The position numbers and the translations under genes are program-made. A stretch of DNA of 64,000 nt from the NCBI RefSeq assembly GCF_004135585.1, contig NZ_CP035501.1, forward strand, positions 545,001-609,000, written 5' to 3'. The notes under the pieces were generated by a model. The model worked only from the letters and a program-made list of their open reading frames with translations, did no database searches and was not told the DNA's origin. This document shows positions 8,842-20,372 of this stretch, piece by piece (position 1 is the first letter of the stretch; each line of letters starts with the position of its first letter). This DNA is from Sphingosinicella sp. BN140058. GTDB lineage: Bacteria; Pseudomonadota; Alphaproteobacteria; Sphingomonadales; Sphingomonadaceae.

Positions 8842-11007
8842 ATGAGCCGCGTCCGTGTCCTCCTCCTCAACCAGGCCCTTGGACCGCTCGACTACCGCGT
8901 GCCCTACGGCATGGCGGTCGAGCCAGGCTCGATCGTGCTCGCGCCGCTCGGCCCACGCCAGCTGACCGGCGTCGTCTGGGAGGAGGATCGGCTGGACGCT
9001 GAAAGCGTCGGCGACAATCGCCTGCGCCCGCTCGTTCAGGCCTATGCGCTGCCGCCGCTGGCCGCCCCATTGCGGCGTTTGATCGAATGGACCGCGGATT
9101 ATTATCTCGCGCCGACCGCGGCAGTGCTGCGGATGGCGCTCGCCTCCGCCTCGGCGCTGGAAGGCGGCCGGACCGTCACCGAATATCGCGCCACCGGCCT
9201 CGTTCCCGATCGGCTGACCCCCCAGCGCGAACAGGCGCTGGAGCGGATCGGCGAGCGTCAGGGTCTCTGCCGCGAGCTCGCAATGGCCGCCGACGTCTCC
9301 GACGCGGTGATCCGCGGCCTGATCAAGGTCGGCGCGATCGAGGCGGTGGAGGTATCGGTGGACGATCCGTTCGCCGAGCCCGACCCGGATTTCGCCCCGC
9401 CGGCGCTCGAAGCGGCGCAGCGCGAGGCGGCGCAGATCTTCGTCGACGCGGTACGCGCCCCCGACTTCGCCCCGTTCCTGCTCCACGGCGTGACCGGATC
9501 GGGGAAGACCGAAGTCTATTTCGAAGCCATTGCCGAGGCCCTGCGCGGCGGCCGGCAGACGCTCGTCCTGCTTCCGGAAATCGCGTTGACCGAACCGTTC
9601 CTCAAGCGTTTCGCGGCGCGGTTCGGGCATGAGCCGGTCGCCTGGCATTCGGGCCTTCGCCAATCCCAGCGCCGCCGGGCCTGGCGCGCGATCTCGACCG
9701 GGGATGCAAAGGTCGTCGTCGGCGCGCGCTCTTCGCTGTTCCTGCCGTATCGCGACCTTGGCCTGGTCGTCGTCGACGAAGCCCATGAGACCAGCTTCAA
9801 GCAGGAGGATGGCGTCCAATATCATGCGCGTGACGTCGCGGTGATGCGCGCCAAGCTCGAACGAATCCCGGTGATCCTCGCCTCGGCGACGCCGGCGATC
9901 GAGACCCGGCAGATGGCGGAGATCGGCGTTTATCGGGAAGTGCGGCTGCCCGGGCGCTATGGTGCCGCGGAGCTGCCCGATATCGAGGCGATCGATCTCA
10001 TCGCGGAGCCGCCGCCGCGCGGCCGCTGGATCGCTCCGCGCCTGGTCGCCGAGCTCAAGGAGAATCTCGAACGCGGCGAGCAGGCGCTGCTCTTCCTCAA
10101 TCGCCGCGGCTATGCGCCGCTGACCCTCTGCCGCAATTGCGGCCACCGTTTCCAATGCCCGAACTGCACTGCCTGGATGGTCGAGCACCGGCTGGTGTCG
10201 CGGCTCGCCTGCCACCATTGCGGTCACGTCATGCCGCCGCCCGAGCTCTGCCCCGAATGCAAGGAGCCGGACAGTCTGGTCCCGGTCGGTCCGGGCGTGG
10301 AGCGCATCGCGGACGAGGTTCGGGCCTTGTTCCCGGATGCGCGTACTGCGATCGTCACGTCCGACACGATCTGGTCGCCGGCCAAGGCGGCGGAGTTCGT
10401 CGCGCGCATGGAGGCGGGTGCCATCGACATCGTCGTTGGCACCCAACTCGTGACCAAGGGCTACCACTTCCCCAATCTTACCCTGGTCGGGGTGATCGAC
10501 GCCGATCTCGGCCTGTCGGGCGGAGACCTTCGCGCGGCCGAGCGCAGCTTCCAGCAGATCGCCCAGGTCGCCGGCCGCGCCGGCCGCGGCGAAAAGCCGG
10601 GCCGGGTGCTCGTCCAGACCCACGAGCCGGGCGCGCCGGTGATCAGCGCCTTGGTCAGCGGCGACGAGGAGAGCTTCTACGAGGCGGAGACCGAAGCGCG
10701 GCGCGAGGCGGCGATGCCGCCGTTCGGCCGCCTCGCCGGGATCATCGTCTCATCCGAGGATCTCGCCGAGGCCACCGAGACGGCGCGCCTCATCGGCCGC
10801 AGCGCCCCGACGGTGGAGAACATGGCCGTGTTCGGCCCCGCCCCGGCGCCGCTGGCGATGCTGCGCGGCCGTCATCGCCAGCGCCTGCTCGTCCATGCGG
10901 CGCGCAGCCTCGACGTCCAGGATGTCATCCGGGAATGGCTCGGCAAGCTCGAATGGCCGCGCGGCGTACGCGTCGCGATCGACGTCGACCCTTACAGCTT
11001 CCTCTGA
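8842..11007 (+). CDS. priA: Primosomal protein N' (replication restart helicase PriA)
   Basis: The 721-residue protein is PriA, the DEAH helicase that recognises abandoned forks and reloads the replisome. The N-terminal DNA-binding domain spans about residues 1-110. The helicase core has Walker A GVTGSGKT at about 216-223 and the DEAH box in VVVDEAHE. The Zn-binding insert has the expected cysteine pairs (CRNCGHRFQCPNC, then CHHCG and CPEC). The motif VAGRAGRG lies in the second RecA-like lobe. ATG 8842 (MSRVRVLL) is where homology begins; the open frame extends 20 codons further upstream. It is followed by the protease gene after 48 bases. Confidence 0.96.
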   Translation: MSRVRVLLLNQALGPLDYRVPYGMAVEPGSIVLAPLGPRQLTGVVWEEDRLDAESVGDNRLRPLVQAYALPPLAAPLRRLIEWTADYYLAPTAAVLRMALASASALEGGRTVTEYRATGLVPDRLTPQREQALERIGERQGLCRELAMAADVSDAVIRGLIKVGAIEAVEVSVDDPFAEPDPDFAPPALEAAQREAAQIFVDAVRAPDFAPFLLHGVTGSGKTEVYFEAIAEALRGGRQTLVLLPEIALTEPFLKRFAARFGHEPVAWHSGLRQSQRRRAWRAISTGDAKVVVGARSSLFLPYRDLGLVVVDEAHETSFKQEDGVQYHARDVAVMRAKLERIPVILASATPAIETRQMAEIGVYREVRLPGRYGAAELPDIEAIDLIAEPPPRGRWIAPRLVAELKENLERGEQALLFLNRRGYAPLTLCRNCGHRFQCPNCTAWMVEHRLVSRLACHHCGHVMPPPELCPECKEPDSLVPVGPGVERIADEVRALFPDARTAIVTSDTIWSPAKAAEFVARMEAGAIDIVVGTQLVTKGYHFPNLTLVGVIDADLGLSGGDLRAAERSFQQIAQVAGRAGRGEKPGRVLVQTHEPGAPVISALVSGDEESFYEAETEARREAAMPPFGRLAGIIVSSEDLAEATETARLIGRSAPTVENMAVFGPAPAPLAMLRGRHRQRLLVHAARSLDVQDVIREWLGKLEWPRGVRVAIDVDPYSFL

Positions 11008-11055
11008 CGCGGCATTCTGGCCTAAGGGAGCCCGACCACTGACATCGGGGTAGCC

Positions 11056-12573
11056 ATGGGCCGTATCGCTTCTTTCTTCCTCGTCCAGATCGCCCTGGCG
11101 TTTGCGCTGGCATCGCCGGCCCGGGCCGACGACATCTCCGCCACGGCGCGCAGCGTGGTGCGGGTGGTCGTGATCGCCGTCGACGGCGAGGAAGTGGTCG
11201 GATTCGGCCATGGCAGCGGCTTCGCGGTGGCGGGGAACCGGGTCGTAACCAACGCCCACGTCGTTGCGCTCGCCGCCGAGCATCCGGAGAATGTCGCGGT
11301 CGGCGTGGTGCCGTCGGAGGGCAGCAAATCGTTCGGCGCGCGCCTCGTCGCCTACGATGCGGCCCGCGATCTCGCCTTGCTCGAGCTCACCGAAGGCAGC
11401 CTGCCGCCGGCCTCCTTGTACATGGGCCCGTTTGCGGAAGGGGGCGACGTCGTTGCGCTCGGCTATCCCGGCAACGTCGATCTCGCCACCGCCCAATCGG
11501 CCGACGACTATATCACGCCGCAGGCGCCGACCCGCTCGGCCGGCAATTATTCGAACGAGCGCCAGGTCGACGGCATCCGCGCCCTGCTGCACACCGCCAA
11601 CATTGCCCGCGGCAACAGCGGCGGCCCCCTGCTCGATCCCTGCGGCCGGATCGTCGGCGTCAACACCTTCATCACCCGCGGCGAGGAGGGCGACGCGCCG
11701 TTCGGCTTCGCCATCTCCAATAGCGAGGTCGCGACCTTCCTGCGGGCCGCGAAACAGAATTTCTCCGCGGTCAGCAGCCCCTGCGTCAGCATGGAAGACC
11801 GGCTCAACGCGGAGCGTTCCCGCGAGGAGCAGGAGAAAGCGCGCGCCGAAGCCCTGGAAACGCGTGCGAAGGACAAGGCCGATCAGGAAGCGCTCGCCAG
11901 GGCCCAGGCCGAGAATGAGGATGCCCGTGAGAACCGGGCCGCGATCGCGATCGTGCTCGGCGTGCTCAGCCTCGCCGCTTTCGGCGGTGCCGGCCTGATG
12001 GCCTGGAAGGACAAGACCCGTCCCGCGATGATGTTCGCCGGCGGCGGCGCCCTGCTGCTGATCGGCGCCACCTTCGCCTTTCTGTCACGCCCCTCGCGTG
12101 ACGATCTCCACATCCAGCCCGACGCCGCCGTCAAGACCAGCGACGCCAAGGCGGGGATCTCCGAGGCGACGGGCAAGAGCGTCTGCAAGCTCGTCGAAAA
12201 TCGCAGCCGGGTGACGGTTTCGTCGACCGAAAACGTCAACCTCGATTGGGCACCCGGCGGCTGCATGAACGGCCGCACCCAATATGCTCGTGCCGGCGAC
12301 GTCTGGCGTCGGGTGCTGGTCCCCAATGGCGACGCCACCGTCTCGGTGCTCGAATATCGCCCGGCGCGCAGCGAATATGTGGTCACCCGCTATCTGATGA
12401 GCCAGGAAGCGATGGCCGAGGCTCGCCGCCTGCGCGAAGGGATCAACATCAAGGCCTGCTCGGCCGACGAGGAACAGCTCGCCATTCTCGGCGATCGGCA
12501 GGACACGATCCGGGCCAGCCTTCCTAATCTTCCCAACGAGCGTCTCGTCTATCAATGCGGCCCCGCCGACTAA
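11056..12573 (+). CDS. Exported trypsin-like serine protease with coiled coil and two C-terminal membrane segments
   Basis: The 505-residue product has a signal peptide (cleavage near ARA-DD, residue 24) and a chymotrypsin/DegP-like protease domain with a complete triad: His68 in TNAHVV, Asp105 in ARDLALLEL and Ser188 in RGNSGGP. After the protease comes a charged coiled coil (about residues 246-293, rich in E, R, K, A). Two membrane segments follow (about 296-316 and 325-343), then a roughly 160-residue C-terminal domain I do not recognise. No PDZ domain is visible, which separates it from DegP/DegS. It probably faces the periplasm while anchored in the inner membrane. Confidence 0.82.
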   Translation: MGRIASFFLVQIALAFALASPARADDISATARSVVRVVVIAVDGEEVVGFGHGSGFAVAGNRVVTNAHVVALAAEHPENVAVGVVPSEGSKSFGARLVAYDAARDLALLELTEGSLPPASLYMGPFAEGGDVVALGYPGNVDLATAQSADDYITPQAPTRSAGNYSNERQVDGIRALLHTANIARGNSGGPLLDPCGRIVGVNTFITRGEEGDAPFGFAISNSEVATFLRAAKQNFSAVSSPCVSMEDRLNAERSREEQEKARAEALETRAKDKADQEALARAQAENEDARENRAAIAIVLGVLSLAAFGGAGLMAWKDKTRPAMMFAGGGALLLIGATFAFLSRPSRDDLHIQPDAAVKTSDAKAGISEATGKSVCKLVENRSRVTVSSTENVNLDWAPGGCMNGRTQYARAGDVWRRVLVPNGDATVSVLEYRPARSEYVVTRYLMSQEAMAEARRLREGINIKACSADEEQLAILGDRQDTIRASLPNLPNERLVYQCGPAD

Positions 12574-12582
12574 GGTCGCCGG

Positions 12583-13632
12583 TCAGCCCCCGCGTTCCTT
12601 GGCGAGCAAATGCGCCTTGCGTTCGAGGCCCCAGGCATAGCCACCCGGTGATCCGTCGCCGCGCTGGGCACGGTGGCATGGGATGAGGATCGCCACCTTG
12701 TTCGATCCGCACGCCGTGCCGGCGGCACGCGCCGCGCCGGGTTTGCCGGCGCGGGCGGCGAGCGCGGCATAGCTCAGGCTTTCGCCGGGCGGTATTCTCG
12801 ACAGCTCGCGCCACACCGCCTCCTGAAAGGCGGTACCCCGGACGTCGAGCGGCAGGTCATGCGGCCGCGCCGGCGCCTCGACCGCAGCCACCGTCCGGCG
12901 CACGAGATCGGCCATCGCAGCACCACCCTCCTCGATCGTCGCGTGCGGGAAACGTGCGCGCAGATCGGTTTCGTCCTGGTCGAAGGTCAGGCTGCATATG
13001 CCCTTGGCGGTCGCCGCGACCAGCATCGTGCCGAGCGAAGTCTCGGCGACCGCCCACCTTATCGTCTCGCCGCGGCCGCCGTCCCGCCACGCCGACGGAG
13101 TCATTCCGAGCCGCCCTTTGGCTTCGGCATAGAATCGCCCTGGTCCCGAATAGCCGGCATCGTACATCGCCTCGGTGATGCTTGCGCCGTCCGCCAAGCT
13201 TTCCGTCATCGTCCTTGCCCTCTTGCCGCGTGCGTAGGCAGCCGGGGTCAGGCCGGTCGCCCGTTTGAACAGTCGGTGAAAATGAAAGGGTGAATAGCCG
13301 GCCGCGTCGGCCAGCGCCTCGAGCGGCGGCGGCGTTTCGGCGGTCTCGATCAAGCGCAGCGCCTTGCGCAAAGCCGCCGCTTCGCGGCTGACCTCGTCCG
13401 GCCGGCAGCGCAGACAGGCTCTGAGGCCCGCCGCCGCCGCCTCGCTGCCGCTGGCGAAAAAGCGTACATTCTCGCGCTTGGGATGGCGGGCGGCGCAGGA
13501 CGGCCGGCAGTAGATGCCGGTGGTCAGCACGCCGGTGACGAAGCGTCCGTCCGCCGCCTTGTCGCGGGCGATCACCGCCGCCCAGGCGGCTTCGGCATCG
13601 ATCGATGCCTGTCTGATTTCCATCTGTTCCAT
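12583..13632 (-). CDS. ada: Ada: methylphosphotriester/O6-methylguanine-DNA methyltransferase and activator
   Basis: The 349-residue protein has all Ada modules in order. The N-terminal Zn domain has Cys42 and Cys46 (YCRPSC) and Cys73 and Cys76 (CLRC); Cys42 is the expected methylphosphotriester acceptor. An AraC-type helix-turn-helix follows (about 90-180, with YSPFHFHRLFKRATG). The C-terminal O6-methylguanine methyltransferase has active Cys319 in PCHRA. Methylation of the N-terminal Cys would turn it into an activator of the adaptive response. I use the ATG at 13632 (MEQMEIRQ), not the upstream extension to 13728. No alkB or alkA lies beside it. Confidence 0.93.
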   Translation of the reverse strand: MEQMEIRQASIDAEAAWAAVIARDKAADGRFVTGVLTTGIYCRPSCAARHPKRENVRFFASGSEAAAAGLRACLRCRPDEVSREAAALRKALRLIETAETPPPLEALADAAGYSPFHFHRLFKRATGLTPAAYARGKRARTMTESLADGASITEAMYDAGYSGPGRFYAEAKGRLGMTPSAWRDGGRGETIRWAVAETSLGTMLVAATAKGICSLTFDQDETDLRARFPHATIEEGGAAMADLVRRTVAAVEAPARPHDLPLDVRGTAFQEAVWRELSRIPPGESLSYAALAARAGKPGAARAAGTACGSNKVAILIPCHRAQRGDGSPGGYAWGLERKAHLLAKERGG

Positions 13633-13716
13633 GCCTTCGCTATACGTCCGCCGGATCGGCGCCACACCCCGGCGCTTGCTTTCAAAGTCAGGGGCTTGCG
13701 AGGCCCTGCCGCGCCT

Positions 13717-13785
13717 TGCATCCCCCAAACGCCTTTGCTACGGCGCGCGCAACCCATCGGGGCTTGGTTCGCAAGCCCCCTTTTT
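13717..13785 (+). promoter_or_regulatory. Candidate promoter and leader hairpin of the atp operon
   Basis: A possible promoter has TTGCAT at 13717-13722, a 17-base spacer and TACGGC at 13740-13745. Just downstream, GGGGCTTG (13759-13766) and CAAGCCCC (13772-13779) form an 8-bp perfect stem with a GTTCG loop, followed by C and five Ts (13781-13785), the shape of an intrinsic terminator. No rightward gene ends here, so the hairpin is in the atp leader, or ends a short transcript. The promoter call is weak; the hairpin is certain as sequence. Confidence 0.5.
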
Positions 13786-13867
13786 GCATGGGCTTTATGG
13801 GGCCGCGCTCTCCGTCGGGGGGCGCACAACAGGCTTCATGGTTTCGATTCTGGAGGGTGGAGCGCGC

Positions 13868-15984
<2,117 letters not shown>

Positions 15985-15992
15985 GGGAAACG

Positions 15993-16078
15993 CCGTTCGT
16001 CCTGAGCCTGTCGAAGGACCTTCTTTCTCCCTTTCGGGATGAACAAGGAGAGGGCTTCGACAGGCTCGGCCCGAACGG
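15993..16078. repeat. Dispersed-type palindromic element in the atpA-atpG gap
   Basis: Two 24-base arms, 15993-16016 and 16055-16078, are inverted copies with a few mismatches around a 38-base loop. The shared core is GAGCCTGTCGAAG on the left and CTTCGACAGGCTC on the right. Cores of this kind recur between genes in sphingomonad genomes, from general knowledge; only this one copy is seen here. It nearly fills the 115-base gap between atpA and atpG, and if transcribed folds into a very stable hairpin inside the operon mRNA. Confidence 0.75.
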
Positions 16079-16099
16079 AATTGTAGAAGCAGGAAAAGA

Positions 16100-16984
16100 A
16101 TGGCCAGCCTCAAGACGCTCAAAGGGCGGATCGCGTCGGTCAAGTCGACGCAGAAGATCACCAAGGCGATGAAGATGGTCGCCGCCGCCAAGCTGCGCCG
16201 CGCCCAGCAGGCGGCGGAGGCCGGCCGCCCCTATGCCCAGCGCATGGAAAAGGTGATGGCAAGCCTCGCGTCCAAGGTCGTCGTCGGCCCGCAGAGCCCG
16301 AGGCTGATCGCCGGCACCGGCGCCGAGCAGACCCATCTTCTCGTCGTCTGCACCTCCGATCGCGGCCTCGCCGGTGCGTTCAACACCAACATCGTCCGCG
16401 CCGCGCGCAAGAAAGCCGACGATCTGATCCGCGAGGGCAAGACCGTCCATTTCTACCTGGTCGGCCGCAAGGGCCGCGCGGTGATCGGGCGCCTCTTCCC
16501 CAAGCAGATCGTCCACCAGCACGATACCGGCTCGATCAAGCAGGTGCGTTTCGACGACGCGCAGGAGATCGCGCAGGATCTGGTCCAGCGCTACGAAGCG
16601 GGCCAGTTCGACGTCGCCCACCTGTTCTACGCCCACTTCCAGTCGGCGCTCGTCCAGGATCCGGTGACCCAGCAGATCATCCCGGTTTCGATGCCCGAGA
16701 GCAGCGGCGCGGCGGCCACAGGCGTCGAAGCGGCGGTGGAATATGAGCCGGAGGAGGAAGACATCCTCGCCGCTCTGCTGCCGCGCAACGTGGCCGTGCA
16801 GATCTTCCGCGCATTGCTGGAAAATGCCGCGTCCGAACAGGGCAGCCGGATGACCGCGATGGACAATGCCACCCGCAATGCCGGCGACATGATCAACCGC
16901 CTGACCATCCAGTACAACCGGACTCGTCAGGCTGCGATCACCACCGAGCTCGTCGAAATCATCTCGGGCGCCGAAGCGCTCTAA
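16100..16984 (+). CDS. atpG: F1 ATP synthase subunit gamma
   Basis: The 294-residue gamma subunit is the rotating central shaft of F1. The N-terminal helix [20 protein letters not shown] with [16 protein letters not shown] and the C-terminal helix ([18 protein letters not shown], then [10 protein letters not shown]) are the two ends of the coiled coil. The [12 protein letters not shown] motif marks the Rossmann-like middle. ATG 16100 has GGAAAAG upstream. atpD starts 27 bases after the stop. Confidence 0.97.
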   Translation: MASLKTLKGRIASVKSTQKITKAMKMVAAAKLRRAQQAAEAGRPYAQRMEKVMASLASKVVVGPQSPRLIAGTGAEQTHLLVVCTSDRGLAGAFNTNIVRAARKKADDLIREGKTVHFYLVGRKGRAVIGRLFPKQIVHQHDTGSIKQVRFDDAQEIAQDLVQRYEAGQFDVAHLFYAHFQSALVQDPVTQQIIPVSMPESSGAAATGVEAAVEYEPEEEDILAALLPRNVAVQIFRALLENAASEQGSRMTAMDNATRNAGDMINRLTIQYNRTRQAAITTELVEIISGAEAL

Positions 16985-18472
<1,488 letters not shown>

Positions 18473-18480
18473 GTGTCACT

Positions 18481-18581
18481 CCCTCTCCCCTTCAGGGGAA
18501 AGGGTCGGGGAGAGGGAAGAGTCGCTCGCGCTGCGGGTTTGGAGACTCCCCTCTCCCGGCCTCTCCCCAAAAGGGGAGAGG
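18481..18581. repeat. Two GC-rich stem-loops between atpD and atpC
   Basis: CCCTCTCCCC (18481-18490) pairs perfectly with GGGGAGAGGG (18507-18516). A second hairpin has CCTCTCCCC (18560-18568) and GGGGAGAGG (18573-18581) around AAAA. The two share the same CTCTCCCC/GGGGAGAG core, so this looks like one compound mobile-type repeat of the kind found scattered between genes in many alphaproteobacteria. Its sequence is unrelated to the atpA-atpG element. The right arm abuts GGAGG just upstream of atpC, so folding could affect translation initiation there. Confidence 0.7.
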
Positions 18582-18599
18582 AGGTAAGGAAATGAACCA

Positions 18600-18866
18600 A
18601 TGGCCGATCTCCATTTCGAACTCGTCACGCCAGAGCGTCTCGTCCGCAGCGACGACGTCTACATGGTCGTGGTTCCCGGCAGCGAGGGTGAATTCGGCGT
18701 GCTCGCCGGCCATGCGCCCTTCATGTCCACTCTGCGCAACGGCGACATCGCCATCTACCGCACCGCCGGTGCGGAGCCGGAACGGATCCCGGTCGAAGGC
18801 GGCTTCGCCGAAGTCAGCGATCGCGGCCTGACCGTGCTCGCCGAGCGGGCCGACGTTCCCGCCTGA
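18600..18866 (+). CDS. atpC: F1 ATP synthase subunit epsilon
   Basis: The 88-residue product is a short epsilon subunit, essentially only the N-terminal beta-sandwich ([34 protein letters not shown]). It lacks most of the C-terminal helical hairpin that inhibits ATP hydrolysis in E. coli, as in other alphaproteobacteria. ATG 18600 lies 9 bases after AAGGA; an ATG at 18592 is better placed for GGAGG but is in another frame and encodes nothing recognisable. It is the last gene of the operon and is followed by a clear terminator. Confidence 0.94.
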   Translation: MADLHFELVTPERLVRSDDVYMVVVPGSEGEFGVLAGHAPFMSTLRNGDIAIYRTAGAEPERIPVEGGFAEVSDRGLTVLAERADVPA

Positions 18867-18888
18867 CGCCCGTCGAGAGCCGACAACG

Positions 18889-18926
18889 GGGCCGCGCTTC
18901 CAACCGGAGCGCGGCCCTTTCTATTT
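18889..18926 (+). terminator. Intrinsic terminator of the atp operon
   Basis: GGGCCGCGCT (18889-18898) and AGCGCGGCCC (18908-18917) form a perfect 10-bp stem with a 9-base loop, followed by TTTCTATTT. It lies 22 bases after the atpC stop. The converging DUF6265 gene stops at 18921, so the same hairpin may end both transcripts. Confidence 0.85.
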
Positions 18927-19337
18927 GTCCCTGGTATAGCGCCAGCTCTGGGCTCTGCTGCCGTCCGCCAGCGAAATGGTGGCGATCAGTGCTGGGCCGT
19001 CGCGGCGATAGGCGATGCGCTGCGGGTAATCGTGCGCTGCATTGACGAATACCGCCTCCCCTGCGGCGCCGGCCTCCCACCGGAATGCGACCGGTGCCTT
19101 TCCCTCCGGTGATCCCCAGAAAACCAGCCTTCCCTCCGCATCCGGCGCGATCCGCATGAACTCGAAGCTCTTGGCGACCTCGCCGTTCCCGCTGAGGCCG
19201 GTGCCGAGCAGCACGCCCCCGCGCTGCGCCGACCAGGTCTCCTGAGTCCAGCGCGAGCCGTCTTCCGCGGTCCAGCTGCCGGCGAGCCAGCCGAGATCCG
19301 GCGTGGGGGCGGCGATCACGAGCGCAAGCAACAGCAT
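18921..19337 (-). CDS. DUF6265 family exported protein
   Basis: The 138-residue product begins with a short hydrophobic signal (MLLLALVIAAPTP), then LGWLAGSWTAEDGSRWTQETW, the opening typical of DUF6265 proteins. The fold is expected to be a small lipocalin-like beta-barrel with conserved Trp and Gly positions, and the function is unknown. The late FVNAAHDYPQRIAYRR segment is also family-like. It converges on the atp operon and shares its terminator region. The start could be slightly further upstream; ATG 19337 is the only good choice in frame. Confidence 0.75.
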   Translation of the reverse strand: MLLLALVIAAPTPDLGWLAGSWTAEDGSRWTQETWSAQRGGVLLGTGLSGNGEVAKSFEFMRIAPDAEGRLVFWGSPEGKAPVAFRWEAGAAGEAVFVNAAHDYPQRIAYRRDGPALIATISLADGSRAQSWRYTRDK

Positions 19338-19365
19338 GGGCGACTCCTCTCCCGGATCGCATAGT

Positions 19366-20286
19366 CTAGCTCGGCGCTCCGCCCAGGTCCTTCACTCTTT
19401 GCGCGCGCCACAGCAGCAGGCCGCCGGCGATGATCAGGGCGGCCCCGCCGAAGGCGGCCGCATCGGGTGCATCGCCGAACGCGATCCAGCCGAGGCCGGC
19501 GGCGACGAGCAATTGCACATAGGTCATCGGCGCGACCACCGACGCGTCGGCGCGCTCGACGGCGGCGAAGATCAGCGCGTGCCCCAGGGTGGCGAAGCAG
19601 GCGACCGCAAGGCATTTCCCGACCACCGCCGGCGAGGGCAACCCGATCGCCGCGAGGCCGAGCCTCGACAGCACGAACGCGGCCGCGATCAGCAGCGGCG
19701 CGGCGATCGCGGCGAGCAGCAATTGCATGACCAGCATCGGCGCATCTCCGGCCGCCTTGCGGTTGAACATCATCAGCCAGCTCATCCCGAAGGCCGCGCC
19801 GATCGGAAACAGTGCCACGGCGCCGAGCGCGTACAGATTGGGCCGCAGCACGACGAGTACGCCCGCAAAGGCGAGCAGGGTCGCCAGCCAGGTCGCCCGC
19901 GTGGTGCGCTCGCCGAGGACCAGCGGCGCCAGCAGAGCGGTCATGATCGGGCTGGTGAACTGAATTGCGGTGGCATCGGCGAGCGGCATCACCATCACCC
20001 CGCCGAAGAAACAGAGCGTCGCCACCGAAACGGCGACGCCGCGTCCGAATTGCAAAGCGGGCCGCGGCAGCACGAAACCGCCGCGGCCATGCCGCAGCGC
20101 CACCAGCAGGGCGAGGCCGATCGTGCCGAACGTATAGCGCAGCGCCGAGACCGCTGGGGCCGGCCATTCGCCCGCCATCGATTTCACGACGGCGTCGCCG
20201 CATGAAAGGCTGACGAAACCGCAAAGCGCTATCAGGAGTGCGGTTCGCGCAGAGGCGCGAGCGGGAGCGAAGGTCGTCGAAGCCAC
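19366..20286 (-). CDS. EamA/DMT superfamily transporter
   Basis: The 306-residue protein has ten hydrophobic segments in two EamA halves, the drug/metabolite transporter layout of inner-membrane exporters. Recognisable parts are LADATAIQFTSPIMTALLAP and LGERTTRATWLATLLAFAGV in the first half, and APMTYVQLLVAAGLGWIAFG in the second. I start at GTG 20286, 7 bases after AGAAGGGG; the TTG at 20313 lacks a ribosome-binding site. The DUF6265 gene follows 28 bases downstream, so the two may be co-transcribed. The substrate is unknown. Confidence 0.85.
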   Translation of the reverse strand: MASTTFAPARASARTALLIALCGFVSLSCGDAVVKSMAGEWPAPAVSALRYTFGTIGLALLVALRHGRGGFVLPRPALQFGRGVAVSVATLCFFGGVMVMPLADATAIQFTSPIMTALLAPLVLGERTTRATWLATLLAFAGVLVVLRPNLYALGAVALFPIGAAFGMSWLMMFNRKAAGDAPMLVMQLLLAAIAAPLLIAAAFVLSRLGLAAIGLPSPAVVGKCLAVACFATLGHALIFAAVERADASVVAPMTYVQLLVAAGLGWIAFGDAPDAAAFGGAALIIAGGLLLWRAQRVKDLGGAPS

Positions 20287-20372
20287 GGCGCCCCTTCTTC
20301 CGCGATTAGGCAATTGTCAAAGTTTCCCGCCTATTCACCACCCTCGAACATGTTTCTTAGGGTTCGCGCAAT

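Noticed and set aside
18592..18831. ATG at 18592 well spaced from GGAGG before atpC
   Set aside because: It is in another frame and its translation (MNQWPIS...) has no homology, while ATG 18600 gives a normal epsilon subunit and has AAGGA at 9 bases.
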